The notes beneath the pieces are model-generated. The model was given only the letters and a program-made list of their open reading frames with translations, was not told the origin of the DNA and made no database searches. The position numbers were made by a program, and so were the translations under genes. DNA of 6,490 nt, taken from the NCBI GenBank assembly GCA_026014845.1, contig JAOZHM010000230.1:1-6490 (forward strand), read 5' to 3'. The DNA is from Candidatus Bathyarchaeota archaeon (GTDB taxonomy: Archaea > Thermoproteota > Bathyarchaeia > Bathyarchaeales > Bathycorpusculaceae). This document shows positions 1 through 5,713 of the stretch, piece after piece (position 1 is the stretch's first letter; each line of letters starts with the position of its first letter).

Positions 1-1
1 A

Positions 2-313
2 AGTATAGGTAAAAGTTTAGGCACAGGCATGGCCATAGATGTGCCTGTCAAAAGCTGGGGCGTCTTCATCGGTATTCTGGGCAAGAGACGTCAGCACATA
101 GTTTTGGCGCAAAACAATTTTCAGTATAGCGATGGGCTTTACGATATTGATTATACAGCTATTCCTGTGGGTTGGGCTGAAAAAGTTACTCTAATTGTGA
201 AACATCATGTTTCAGTTGAGAAAACAGAACAGCTTTTCACAAGTTTTCTGAAGGGTGGAAGACGCGCTTTTCCAAAACAAAAAAGACAGCAAAAGGTGAA
301 AAATCACGAGTAA
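2..313 (+). CDS. Unrecognised protein, 5' end outside the window (partial)
   Basis: The reading frame is open to the left edge and ends at TAA 311-313. The first ATG in the window (29) has no ribosome site in front of it, and codons 2-28 also read as plausible protein (SIGKSLGTG), so I take the gene as entering from the left. The visible part alternates hydrophobic and polar residues (GVFIGILGKRRQHIVLAQ, VTLIVKHHVSV), as in beta-rich proteins, and ends in a very basic tail (GGRRAFPKQKRQQKVK). I do not recognise a family. Its position just before a terminase module makes a virion or virus-assembly protein a reasonable guess, but nothing in the sequence proves it. Its 3' end overlaps the next frame, and a one-base change in the A run at 299-303 would fuse the two. 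Confidence 0.65.
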   Translation, partial: SIGKSLGTGMAIDVPVKSWGVFIGILGKRRQHIVLAQNNFQYSDGLYDIDYTAIPVGWAEKVTLIVKHHVSVEKTEQLFTSFLKGGRRAFPKQKRQQKVKNHE

Positions 314-563
314 CTTTCTCAAGAAGGCTTTAACCAAAAAGATAACTCGCAAAGGCACCCGTGGAAGAAAAGAAATAATAGAGATTCCACCAAGCGAGAA
401 ACTTGTTTTAGGCGTGAAATTCGCCATAGCCATGACTATTTGTTTATCAGCCGTCGAAGTCGCCCACATGGCTTTTCTCGGCACATGGAGCACCGAGGTT
501 TTTGCCGCCATTTCAGGCTTAATCGGAACAGTTTCAGGCATCTTAATCGGGCAAAGAGCCTGA
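303..563 (+). CDS. Small membrane protein, two hydrophobic helices, non-standard start or frameshifted
   Basis: This frame is open from 300 to TGA 561-563. It reads as a basic N-terminus (NFLKKALTKKITRKG), a linker EIIEIPPSEK, a first hydrophobic stretch (about LVLGVKFAIAMTICLSAVEV) and a second one (FAAISGLIGTVSGILIG), then QRA. The size and two-helix layout resemble holin-like or other small virus membrane proteins, but no family was recognised. There is no ATG, GTG or TTG before GTG 414, although codons 303-413 look coding. Three explanations are possible. It may start at ACG 306 or ATC 303, 6 or 3 nt after the ribosome site GGTGA 295-299. It may be joined to the upstream gene by a +1 shift at A5 299-303. 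Or it may be a shorter protein from GTG 414 (49 aa). Confidence 0.55.
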   Translation: MTSNFLKKALTKKITRKGTRGRKEIIEIPPSEKLVLGVKFAIAMTICLSAVEVAHMAFLGTWSTEVFAAISGLIGTVSGILIGQRA

Positions 564-587
564 AAAAATACGGGGGGGTAGGTCGTA

Positions 588-959
588 TTGGTTAAAATTT
601 CACGCAATAAAATGATTCTTTCACGCATACAGAAACTCAAGAAAAGAATAAAAATAGACACTCAACGAATGCGCGGAAAAACACTGAATACTCTCGAAGA
701 ACTCTTCGACATGGCTAAAGACCTTGCACAAAATACGAATCTTAAACTTAAGCAACGACAAATGTGGACCAGAATAGCTGCTTATATTTGCCAAGTCATC
801 AACAGCGTTGCCTCTGGTTTCGATGAAAGACAGATAGATGTTCAACTCGACCAGTTGGAGGGTTTGATAAATGAGGCAAGATCAAAAACAAAGGCTAAAA
901 AAACTAAAAGACCAGCTGCAGGAGCAAAAAAAGATAAGGCTTCCAAAGGACCCTGTTAA
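588..959 (+). CDS. Small helical basic protein, possible terminase small subunit
   Basis: 123 aa, starting at TTG 588 with a G-rich ribosome site (GGGGGTAGGT, 574-583) just upstream. The in-frame ATG 612 lacks one. The sequence is almost wholly predicted helix: a basic N-terminus (RIQKLKKRIK), a central helical body (LEELFDMAKDLAQ, RQMWTRIAAYICQVINSV, VQLDQLEGLINEA) and a Lys/Ala-rich tail. The gene lies directly before the terminase large subunit and overlaps it by 89 nt, which is the usual place for a terminase small subunit or a DNA-recruiting partner. The basic, helical make-up suits DNA binding. No helix-turn-helix signature is clear, so the role is inferred from position. The K/A-rich tail lies in the overlap and may be shaped by the other frame. 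Confidence 0.75.
   Translation: MVKISRNKMILSRIQKLKKRIKIDTQRMRGKTLNTLEELFDMAKDLAQNTNLKLKQRQMWTRIAAYICQVINSVASGFDERQIDVQLDQLEGLINEARSKTKAKKTKRPAAGAKKDKASKGPC
857..862 (+). promoter_or_regulatory. Ribosome binding site GGAGGG fixing the terminase start
   Basis: GGAGGG lies 8 nt before ATG 871, inside the upstream gene. It supports a real 89-nt overlap rather than a misplaced start. The next in-frame ATG is at codon 69, after the Walker A motif, and so cannot be the start. Confidence 0.75.
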
Positions 960-2319
960 GTTTTTCACTAAGGTCCTGCACATTAAGCCTTACCCTTACC
1001 AAGCTGAGTTTCTGCAAGATTCTTCACCGCTTAAGCTCTTACGTTGGTGCAGAAGAGCAGGCAAAACAACTGTTATGTCAGGGTCAGACATTCATTTTGC
1101 TGCACTACATCCGAACAGCCACATCATTGTGACTATGCCGAAGTTTCAGCAGGTCAAAGAAATCTATTTCCATGGTGAAGGCGGGCTGCACAGTCATCTA
1201 GCGAGGATGGATAAAGAAATTTATGAGAAGGTTATTTATGAAGAACTTCAAACCATAATTCGGTTTCGCAACAAATCAGTCATATTAGCTGAGACACCAG
1301 AGCCTTTCACAATCAGAGGGCATGGACCCCACAAAATAAACATAGATGAAATGAACTTCATACGAAAAGACCGAGATCTATGGCTCAGCGCCTTACTGCC
1401 CATGACCCTAACACGCACAGTTTACATCAATGTTGCAAGCACGCCATGGAACAAAGACAGCGTTTACTACGACATGTGCTTTAACAAAAACTTCAAGTTT
1501 TTCAGCGGCAACAGACATGAGCATGACCCGCCACGTTATCTGCAGACATGGAAAGACGTGCTGCATCCTAATGGACCTCTTGACCCTCGACAAGTTGAAA
1601 TCATGAGAGAGCAGTACGCAGGTGATCCTTGGCGTTGGAAGCGTGAGATGGAATGCGCCTTCGTAGATGACGAAACCGCTTTTCTGCCTTCAAGCCTAAT
1701 AATAAAATGCCAGAACGAAGAGTTAGAGTTCGCCAAATTTGAGGATAATCTTAAGGGCGGTTTTTTCATCGGCTGGGATTTAGGACGTGAAAGAGATCCT
1801 GCGGCACTTGCCATAATAGACATGAAAGATGATGTTCGCCGGCTTGTTCACTGTGTTCAGTTTCCGCTTAAGACGCCGCATGTAACAGTTATGGCCTACA
1901 TCAAAAGCATATGCGACAGATGGGACCAAATTCACGCAGTTTATTATGATCACACAGGCACAATGGGCATGGACGAACAAATAAACAAAGCAGGATTCCC
2001 AAACGTGAAAGGTATAGACTTCACTAAACCTTCAAAACATGGAATGGCAACAGCCCTAAAAGACTTAATGATGAGCCCTCGCAAAGCCGATGAAGGCTTA
2101 CCGCCTAATGAAGCCCGCAGAAAATTTGAATTACCATTCAACAAAGATGTACAAGCAGAATTAAATATTGAACAGTGGGAGCAAACACCTGGAAGCGAAA
2201 TATATACTTTCAGCCATCCAGAAAGAACCCATGATGACAGATTCTGGGCGATATGTCTTGCCGTAGTGGCGACATTAAAAACAGAGCCAGCTCCTAAGCT
2301 TTGGGTGGTTCCAAGATGA
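871..2319 (+). CDS. terL: Terminase large subunit (virus DNA-packaging motor ATPase/nuclease)
   Basis: A 482-aa protein of normal length for the family. It would bind the procapsid portal, drive DNA into the head by ATP hydrolysis, and cut the concatemer. ATPase domain: an adenine/Q-motif-like PYPYQAEFLQ near residues 40-49, Walker A CRRAGKTT at 60-67, Walker B INIDE at 156-160 with the catalytic Glu at 160, and coupling motif VASTPW at 188-193. RNase H-like nuclease domain: first acidic strand FIGWDLG with D303, second VYYDHTG with D360, and C-terminal HDDRFW with D455/D456. All key residues are present, so it appears functional. The N-terminus is a charged coiled-coil-like helix (residues 5-22). 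It overlaps the upstream small gene by 89 nt and the downstream ABC-GNAT gene by 4 nt, so the three are probably co-translated. Confidence 0.95.
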   Translation: MRQDQKQRLKKLKDQLQEQKKIRLPKDPVKFFTKVLHIKPYPYQAEFLQDSSPLKLLRWCRRAGKTTVMSGSDIHFAALHPNSHIIVTMPKFQQVKEIYFHGEGGLHSHLARMDKEIYEKVIYEELQTIIRFRNKSVILAETPEPFTIRGHGPHKINIDEMNFIRKDRDLWLSALLPMTLTRTVYINVASTPWNKDSVYYDMCFNKNFKFFSGNRHEHDPPRYLQTWKDVLHPNGPLDPRQVEIMREQYAGDPWRWKREMECAFVDDETAFLPSSLIIKCQNEELEFAKFEDNLKGGFFIGWDLGRERDPAALAIIDMKDDVRRLVHCVQFPLKTPHVTVMAYIKSICDRWDQIHAVYYDHTGTMGMDEQINKAGFPNVKGIDFTKPSKHGMATALKDLMMSPRKADEGLPPNEARRKFELPFNKDVQAELNIEQWEQTPGSEIYTFSHPERTHDDRFWAICLAVVATLKTEPAPKLWVVPR

Positions 2320-3776
2320 GAAGACGCGAGCATTTTCGCATAACCAAATACGCCCGCTCATACGATAAACGAGAAGGAAAATTCACCATAAACATAGCGT
2401 ATGAAACTGCTACAGAAATAACACCCAGAACAATTGGCGTGGCTGAAGCCTTCGGCTTAGGAATAGACCAGCAACAAAAATTCGTGATTTACGACAACGT
2501 TGAGTTGAAAATAGGATCCACAGACGTTGTATATATCAGTGGTGATTCCGGCAGTGGAAAAAGTGTCTTATTGAAAGCCATAAAACAGGATTTGGGCGAA
2601 GAAGCCATTGACATAGCGGATATCCACTCGGACCCAGACATGGCTCTAATTGACACAGTTGGCGAAAACTTAAGCGAGGGCTTAGAGCTTCTAAGCAGAG
2701 CTGGTTTGAACGATGCTTTCCTCTTCATTAGGCGTTTTCGAGAGCTTAGCGATGGGCAGAAGTATCGTTATAAAATCGCTAAACTCATGGAAAGCGGCAA
2801 GCAGTGGTGGATTGCAGACGAGTTCTGCAGCACGCTTGACCGAGACACGGCTAAAATCGTGGCTTTCAACATTCAGAAGATGGCAAGGAAAAGCGGTAAG
2901 GCTGTAATAGTTGCCACAACTCACACAGACTTGTTTGAAGATTTGAAGCCAAGCGTGCACATTCATAAGCGGTTTGGAAAAGAAATCAGCGTAAACTATT
3001 ATCCGAACGAGCTGAACCATGACTCCAGCCTTGTAAAGGAAATGCGTATAGAAGAAGGCACATTTGATGATTGGAAAAGGCTTGCGGGATTCCACTATCG
3101 CAGCCACAAAATAGCTGTGCCAAGGAAGATTTTCTGTCTAAGACGTGCACATGAATTATGCGGCGTCATTGTTTATTGTTATCCGCCAGCTGCTTGCTTC
3201 GGGAGACGCACAGTATTGCCGAAAATGGCTGTGAAAGAGCTGAATGAAAAGTTAAGCATTATAAGCCGTGTTGTTGTGCATCCGAAATACCGCACCATAG
3301 GGTTAGGCGTCAAACTTGTGCATGAAACATTGCCTCTGGCAGGCACACCATACGTTGAAATGATCGCTGTAATGGCAAAATACAATCCCTTCGGAGAGAA
3401 AGCTGGAATGCAGAGAATAATGGCGAGCAAGCCCAACCCGAATCTGCTACACACGATAGAACAGCTGCGAGCTTTAGGCTTTAATCCCGTAATGCTTGGA
3501 AGCATAAACTATAACGTACAGAAAATCCGGCTTGTTGGAAGAGACAAGGTCAGAAAAATCTTGGAGGAACTTTCAAGAAAAGGAGGAGTGTTAAGAAAAA
3601 GGCTTATGTCTTCACATAGGGTTTATCCGAAACATGAGGAGTTTGTAGAGAAGATGAGAAGGGTGAATGAGAAAGGTTTGGCGGTTATATTGAAAAGGAT
3701 AAATTTTCTGGCTCAAACAAAGGTTTATCTCTTTTGGAAACATCTTGAAAAGTTAGAGTCTTTCGGCGTGGAATAA
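2316..3776 (+). CDS. ABC-type ATPase fused to a GNAT acetyltransferase domain (COG2401-like)
   Basis: 486 aa from ATG 2316, which overlaps the terminase stop (ATGA) and has GGTGGT 2304-2309 upstream. An in-frame TTG at 2301 is possible but worse placed. The N-terminal ABC ATPase has Walker A GDSGSGKS (about 76-83), signature LSDGQ (144-148), Walker B WWIADEF (164-170), D-loop STLD (172-175) and switch histidine TTH (201-203). It has no membrane segment, so it is a soluble ABC protein rather than a transporter. The C-terminal half holds a GNAT motif A, ISRVVVHPKYRTIGLG (about 315-330), which binds acetyl-CoA, followed by a basic tail of about 70 residues (424-486). This matches the archaeal COG2401 architecture, whose substrate is not known to me. 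The position behind the terminase suggests a virus-related role, perhaps protein or RNA modification or an anti-host function. That role is inference only. Confidence 0.88.
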   Translation: MRRREHFRITKYARSYDKREGKFTINIAYETATEITPRTIGVAEAFGLGIDQQQKFVIYDNVELKIGSTDVVYISGDSGSGKSVLLKAIKQDLGEEAIDIADIHSDPDMALIDTVGENLSEGLELLSRAGLNDAFLFIRRFRELSDGQKYRYKIAKLMESGKQWWIADEFCSTLDRDTAKIVAFNIQKMARKSGKAVIVATTHTDLFEDLKPSVHIHKRFGKEISVNYYPNELNHDSSLVKEMRIEEGTFDDWKRLAGFHYRSHKIAVPRKIFCLRRAHELCGVIVYCYPPAACFGRRTVLPKMAVKELNEKLSIISRVVVHPKYRTIGLGVKLVHETLPLAGTPYVEMIAVMAKYNPFGEKAGMQRIMASKPNPNLLHTIEQLRALGFNPVMLGSINYNVQKIRLVGRDKVRKILEELSRKGGVLRKRLMSSHRVYPKHEEFVEKMRRVNEKGLAVILKRINFLAQTKVYLFWKHLEKLESFGVE

Positions 3777-3890
3777 AGGTTTACTTTTTTGCTTCTGGAA
3801 AGCCATATCCGTTATGATATCTAGTCTGCTCCCATAACTACCTAAGCTCGCCCAAAATAGAATCGTTAAAATGTGAAACCCAAACAACTC
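3777..3890. other. Convergent intergenic spacer, possible right edge of the virus-like cassette
   Basis: 114 bp between two converging genes. Apart from the T tract I see no coding frame, repeat or tRNA fragment. Gene style changes here, from a tightly overlapped one-strand operon to short genes on both strands. An element boundary could therefore lie here, but no attachment-site repeat is visible. Confidence 0.35.
3783..3790 (+). terminator. T-rich terminator after the virus-like operon
   Basis: An interrupted T tract (TTTACTTTTTT) begins 3 nt after the stop of the ABC-GNAT gene, and no hairpin precedes it. Short oligo-T tracts of this sort end transcription in many archaea. The next gene is on the opposite strand, so termination here is expected. 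Confidence 0.5.
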
Positions 3891-4310
3891 TTACCTATAT
3901 CTACGTTCCAAAAGCCCTACTGTAAAATGAAGCCAGCCTCTTCCCCCCTTCTTCAAATACTGTCGTTGCTTCTTGTCATCTAAATACTGTCTTGTTTGTC
4001 CAACTCTTCCATGGCGCTTCTGGCTGGCAATCTCCGTTCTTATAAATTTTCCCCATCCACCGACATGAGGGCTAGGAGGAACAACTCTGTCTACACCAAC
4101 TACTTTATGCTGGTCCAGAATCTCTTTGAAATTCAACGGTTTAAAATCTCTTGTTGCAAAAATCACCGTACCCTTCTCAACAAATAACATGGAATAATCT
4201 TTATTTGCAATCCCCTCAGCTCTCACCTTATCGTCAATCCGCTCCCGCCACAACGTTTTATACTGCACTTTCAATTCGTTAATGATTTCGTCACGCGCGG
4301 TGGCTTCCAC
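3891..4310 (-). CDS. Unrecognised 139-aa basic protein
   Basis: Starts at GTG (complement of 4308-4310), with a strong ribosome site GGGAGGG 8 nt upstream, and ends at TAA 3891-3893. The N-terminal 30 residues look helical and charged (ARDEIINELKVQYKTLWRER). A short beta-rich middle follows (YSMLFVEKGTVIFATRDFKP, about 39-58; KVVGVDRVVPPSP, 69-81). The C-terminal third is strongly basic (KRHGRVGQTRQYLDDKKQR, 98-116; a GGRGW patch near 122-126; LLERRYR at the end). It has no signal peptide or membrane segment. I do not recognise a family, and the basic tail makes nucleic-acid binding possible. It has its own TATA box at 4390-4399 and a possible leader ORF that ends one base into its start codon. 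The strong ribosome site and promoter argue for a real gene. Confidence 0.7.
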   Translation of the reverse strand: MEATARDEIINELKVQYKTLWRERIDDKVRAEGIANKDYSMLFVEKGTVIFATRDFKPLNFKEILDQHKVVGVDRVVPPSPHVGGWGKFIRTEIASQKRHGRVGQTRQYLDDKKQRQYLKKGGRGWLHFTVGLLERRYR

Positions 4311-4351
4311 TAATGAATCCCTCCCTGACAGGAGCGCATGAGAAATAACAT
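4310..4351 (-). CDS. Possible 13-codon leader peptide upstream of the 139-aa gene
   Basis: Reads MLFLMRSCQGGIH and then TAG, whose last base is the first base of the GTG start of the downstream gene (TAGTG). A ribosome site GGAGGA (complement of 4362-4367) lies 10 nt before its ATG. This fits a translationally coupled leader. The predicted transcript start from the 4390-4399 TATA box falls near 4367, which leaves little room for that ribosome site, so it may be chance. Confidence 0.3.
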   Translation of the reverse strand: MLFLMRSCQGGIH

Positions 4352-4389
4352 TAATTCACTGTCCTCCTTCTTTTCTATTTAGATTCGGA

Positions 4390-4399
4390 ATATTTAAAT
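4390..4399 (-). promoter_or_regulatory. TATA box for the 139-aa gene
   Basis: The minus strand reads ATTTAAATAT here. The expected start, about 25 nt on, would lie near 4365-4370 and give a leader of about 55-60 nt before the GTG. The box is nearly symmetrical and might also fire to the right. Confidence 0.55.
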
Positions 4400-4439
4400 G
4401 ATGTAGGATGAAACATCTAGGTTAATTGTCTAGAACAAA

Positions 4440-4446
4440 TTTATAG
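4440..4446 (+). promoter_or_regulatory. TATA-like box upstream of the broken membrane-protein gene
   Basis: TTTATAG, preceded by the purine-rich GAACAAA as in a BRE. The predicted start is near 4468, just before the TTG 4481 and ATG 4493 codons of the remnant frame. Confidence 0.4.
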
Positions 4447-4457
4447 TTTTCTATAGT

Positions 4458-4711
4458 ATGGTGAAAAAGACCTAGAACAGTTGGAAGTTCTCATGCAACA
4501 AGAATTCATGTTCATTCTCTTGCAAGCTAGTATTACTGGTGCGGGTCTTGTTGTAGCGATGTATGCGTTGATTATTCCCTTGTAACGCTCTCTCTCAGAG
4601 AAGTTCAAGAGGCTTCTTGCAGAAGTTGCACTATTAACTTGGGACTTTCCAAGAACACTGCATTTTGAGAATCTCTTCACGCGTGCTATAGGTTTTCTGC
4701 TCAGAAACTAG
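4458..4711 (+). pseudogene. Broken gene for a small one-helix membrane protein
   Basis: One frame reads DLEQLEVLMQQEFMF, then a clear membrane helix (ILLQASITGAGLVVAMYALI), then IPL and a TAA at 4583-4585. The same frame continues without another stop as RSLSEKFKRLLAEVALLTW...FLLRN to TAG 4709-4711. The protein-like text on both sides suggests an original protein of about 84 residues with one nonsense change. A second lesion is likely: ATGGTG at 4458-4463 joins this frame only if the A5 run 4464-4468 had one more A, giving MVKKDLEQLEV. Alternatively TTG 4481 or ATG 4493 starts a truncated 34- or 30-aa peptide that is still made. The last base lies 9 nt from the stop of the converging 60-aa gene. 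The family is not identified. Confidence 0.6.
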
Positions 4712-4720
4712 AGCGCACAT

Positions 4721-4903
4721 TTAGGCTTCATATACTTCGATTTTGAAGTACCCACTTACTTTTTCTGTTAACAGTTCACCACTGAAAGCTTCCAGAACAT
4801 CATCCACATCAGGTTTTTTACCCCAAACATCCACAAACTCAAAAGGCTTAACCATAAAAATCTTAACACGATATTTCCTCAGCTTCTTGTTGGTTTTACC
4901 CAT
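4721..4903 (-). CDS. Small 60-aa protein, conserved-looking, function unknown
   Basis: Starts at ATG (complement of 4901-4903) or, 9 nt earlier, at GTG 4910-4912, and ends at TAA 4721-4723. The ribosome site is weak, and the promoter places the transcript start near 4920, so the message is almost leaderless, which is common in archaea. The protein reads as a compact alpha/beta fold: basic start (KTNKKLRKYR), strand VKIFMVKPFEFVDVW, helix DVDDVLEAFSGELL, strand GYFKIEVYEA. It has no signal peptide or membrane segment. The pattern looks like a genuine small domain rather than a chance frame, and the promoter and codon use agree. No function can be assigned. It is divergent from the first PadR-like gene and shares its control region. 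Confidence 0.75.
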   Translation of the reverse strand: MGKTNKKLRKYRVKIFMVKPFEFVDVWGKKPDVDDVLEAFSGELLTEKVSGYFKIEVYEA

Positions 4904-4940
4904 GCAAACCACTATACAGCGAAACTTTAGTTTTAGTCAC

Positions 4941-4949
4941 TATTAAAAT
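4941..4949 (-). promoter_or_regulatory. TATA box for the 60-aa gene
   Basis: The minus strand reads CGCAAATTTTAATAG across this site: a BRE-like CGCAAA followed by an AT-rich box. The predicted start is near 4920. Confidence 0.6.
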
Positions 4950-4995
4950 TTGCGAAAAGACCATAACACACTCATATTCAGATTTAGAAGAAAAA

Positions 4996-5003
4996 CTTAA
5001 AAG
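4996..5003 (+). promoter_or_regulatory. TATA-like box for the first PadR gene
   Basis: CTTAAAAG after the A-rich GAAGAAAAA. The predicted start is near 5025. Two copies of ATTCAG (4976-4981 and 5007-5012) flank it about three helical turns apart, which could be weak regulator contacts. Confidence 0.45.
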
Positions 5004-5053
5004 GAGATTCAGCTTATCAAAATTCCCCCCTTCACGTTAAGGTGATATGAAAA

Positions 5054-5398
5054 ATGATTTCTTCCAAACTAATGGTTAGAGACATCGAACGGAGAATCAT
5101 ATCACGCTTCATGGACTTGCTAATTCTATCCATATTGGATCATGACGGCAGCGAAATCAGCGGATATGACCTCATCAAATATTTCCACAGCAAGTTTGGC
5201 CTCCTGATGAGTCCTGGAACCGTATATTCATGCATGCATGCCATGGAAAGAGAAGACTTGCTGAAAGGTAAATACAACGGGAAAAAAAGAGTTTACACGT
5301 TGACACAACATGGGAGAGAAACGGCAAGGATAATCCAAAAAGGAGAAGCCAGAATCCTGATGTTTATGTCTAAGTTCCTTTGCAAAGCCGAGCATTAG
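5054..5398 (+). CDS. PadR-family winged-helix transcription regulator
   Basis: 114 aa, the short PadR form, starting at ATG 5054 with a near-perfect ribosome site (AAGGTGAT, 5039-5046) 7 nt upstream. Domain in order: N-terminal helix IERRIISRFMDLLILSIL (11-28), SGYDLIKYFHSKFG (36-49), recognition helix region SPGTVYSCMHAMEREDLL (53-70), and the wing KGKYNGKKRVYTLTQHG (71-87), followed by a short C-terminal dimerisation helix. PadR proteins act as dimers, usually as repressors of nearby genes or of themselves, and often respond to small molecules. The long C-terminal helix of the larger subfamily is missing. It is about as long as the second regulator at 5714-6049 and clearly related to it. 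Its stop codon overlaps that of the converging 52-aa gene. Confidence 0.88.
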   Translation: MISSKLMVRDIERRIISRFMDLLILSILDHDGSEISGYDLIKYFHSKFGLLMSPGTVYSCMHAMEREDLLKGKYNGKKRVYTLTQHGRETARIIQKGEARILMFMSKFLCKAEH

Positions 5399-5553
5399 CT
5401 CTCTATAATCTCTACCTTTTCTAGTTGTTTCATCCAAGGAATAACCAGTGGGGCCTTAGACAATTCATAAAATATCTCTTTCTCTAATTCCTCATTGGTT
5501 TTCTCTTCACTTTCATCCACAAGAGTAACAACAATCACAGCCTTCTTAGCCAT
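5395..5553 (-). CDS. Small 52-aa protein, function unknown
   Basis: Starts at ATG (complement of 5551-5553) and ends at TAA 5395-5397, sharing bases with the PadR stop (tail-to-tail overlap of 3 nt). It reads MAKKAVIVVTLVDESEEK, an acidic helix (TNEELEKEIFYELS), then PLVIPWMKQLEKVEIIES. This beta-helix-beta pattern with strands VIVVTLV and EKVEII looks like a true small ferredoxin-like or similar fold. A GGGAAG ribosome site is weak but present, and a TATA box lies upstream at 5592-5598. There is no membrane segment. I do not know the family. Its promoter, strand and fold-like sequence make it a likely gene although it is short. Confidence 0.7.
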   Translation of the reverse strand: MAKKAVIVVTLVDESEEKTNEELEKEIFYELSKAPLVIPWMKQLEKVEIIES

Positions 5554-5591
5554 TTCAACTTCCCAACACATTACCAGCTATATAGAGTCAG

Positions 5592-5598
5592 CTATAAG
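5592..5598 (-). promoter_or_regulatory. TATA box for the 52-aa gene
   Basis: The minus strand reads CAATAAAACTTATAGC here, with a BRE-like AATAAAA before CTTATAG. The predicted start is near 5571, about 18 nt before the ATG. Confidence 0.5.
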
Positions 5599-5619
5599 TT
5601 TTATTGCATATCATATACC

Positions 5620-5709
5620 GAGCCTGCAGGTTCTATTCAAGCACTTTCCAAACGTGCAGTAATTCAATGGATGGCCAAAGTCGAGAAATTTGAGCTGACA
5701 GAAGAATAG
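5620..5709 (+). pseudogene. Possible 3' remnant of a gene (coding-like 29 codons)
   Basis: The plus-strand frame ending at TAG 5707-5709 reads EPAGSIQALSKRAVIQWMAK, then VEKFELTEE: an amphipathic-helix sequence with normal codon use. There is no start codon with a ribosome site. The only in-frame ATG (5671) leaves 12 codons. It may be the tail of a lost gene, left when the flanking PadR genes were rearranged, or it may be chance. The family is not recognised. It sits in the 160-bp gap between the 52-aa gene and the second PadR gene. Confidence 0.3.
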
Positions 5710-5713
5710 CGGC

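Noticed and set aside
212..661. 149-codon minus-strand frame opposite the membrane protein and the terminase-small-subunit candidate
   Set aside because: It lies antisense to two plus-strand frames that read as better proteins, and its own translation is low-complexity and serine/leucine rich with no fold-like pattern.
1950..2333. 127-codon minus-strand frame within terL
   Set aside because: Shadow of the terminase C-terminus, whose catalytic motifs prove the plus frame.
2691..3107. 138-codon minus-strand frame within the ABC-GNAT gene
   Set aside because: The ABC signature, Walker B and switch histidine occupy the plus frame, and no promoter or ribosome site serves the minus frame.
3777..3890. 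Attachment site or tRNA fragment at the edge of the virus-like cassette
   Set aside because: No cloverleaf, no tRNA 3' end and no direct repeat to another part of the window could be found by eye.
4441..4680. 79-codon minus-strand frame opposite the broken membrane-protein gene
   Set aside because: Its translation is rich in Cys, Ser and Arg without a pattern, whereas the plus strand shows a clear membrane helix and a charged amphipathic continuation.
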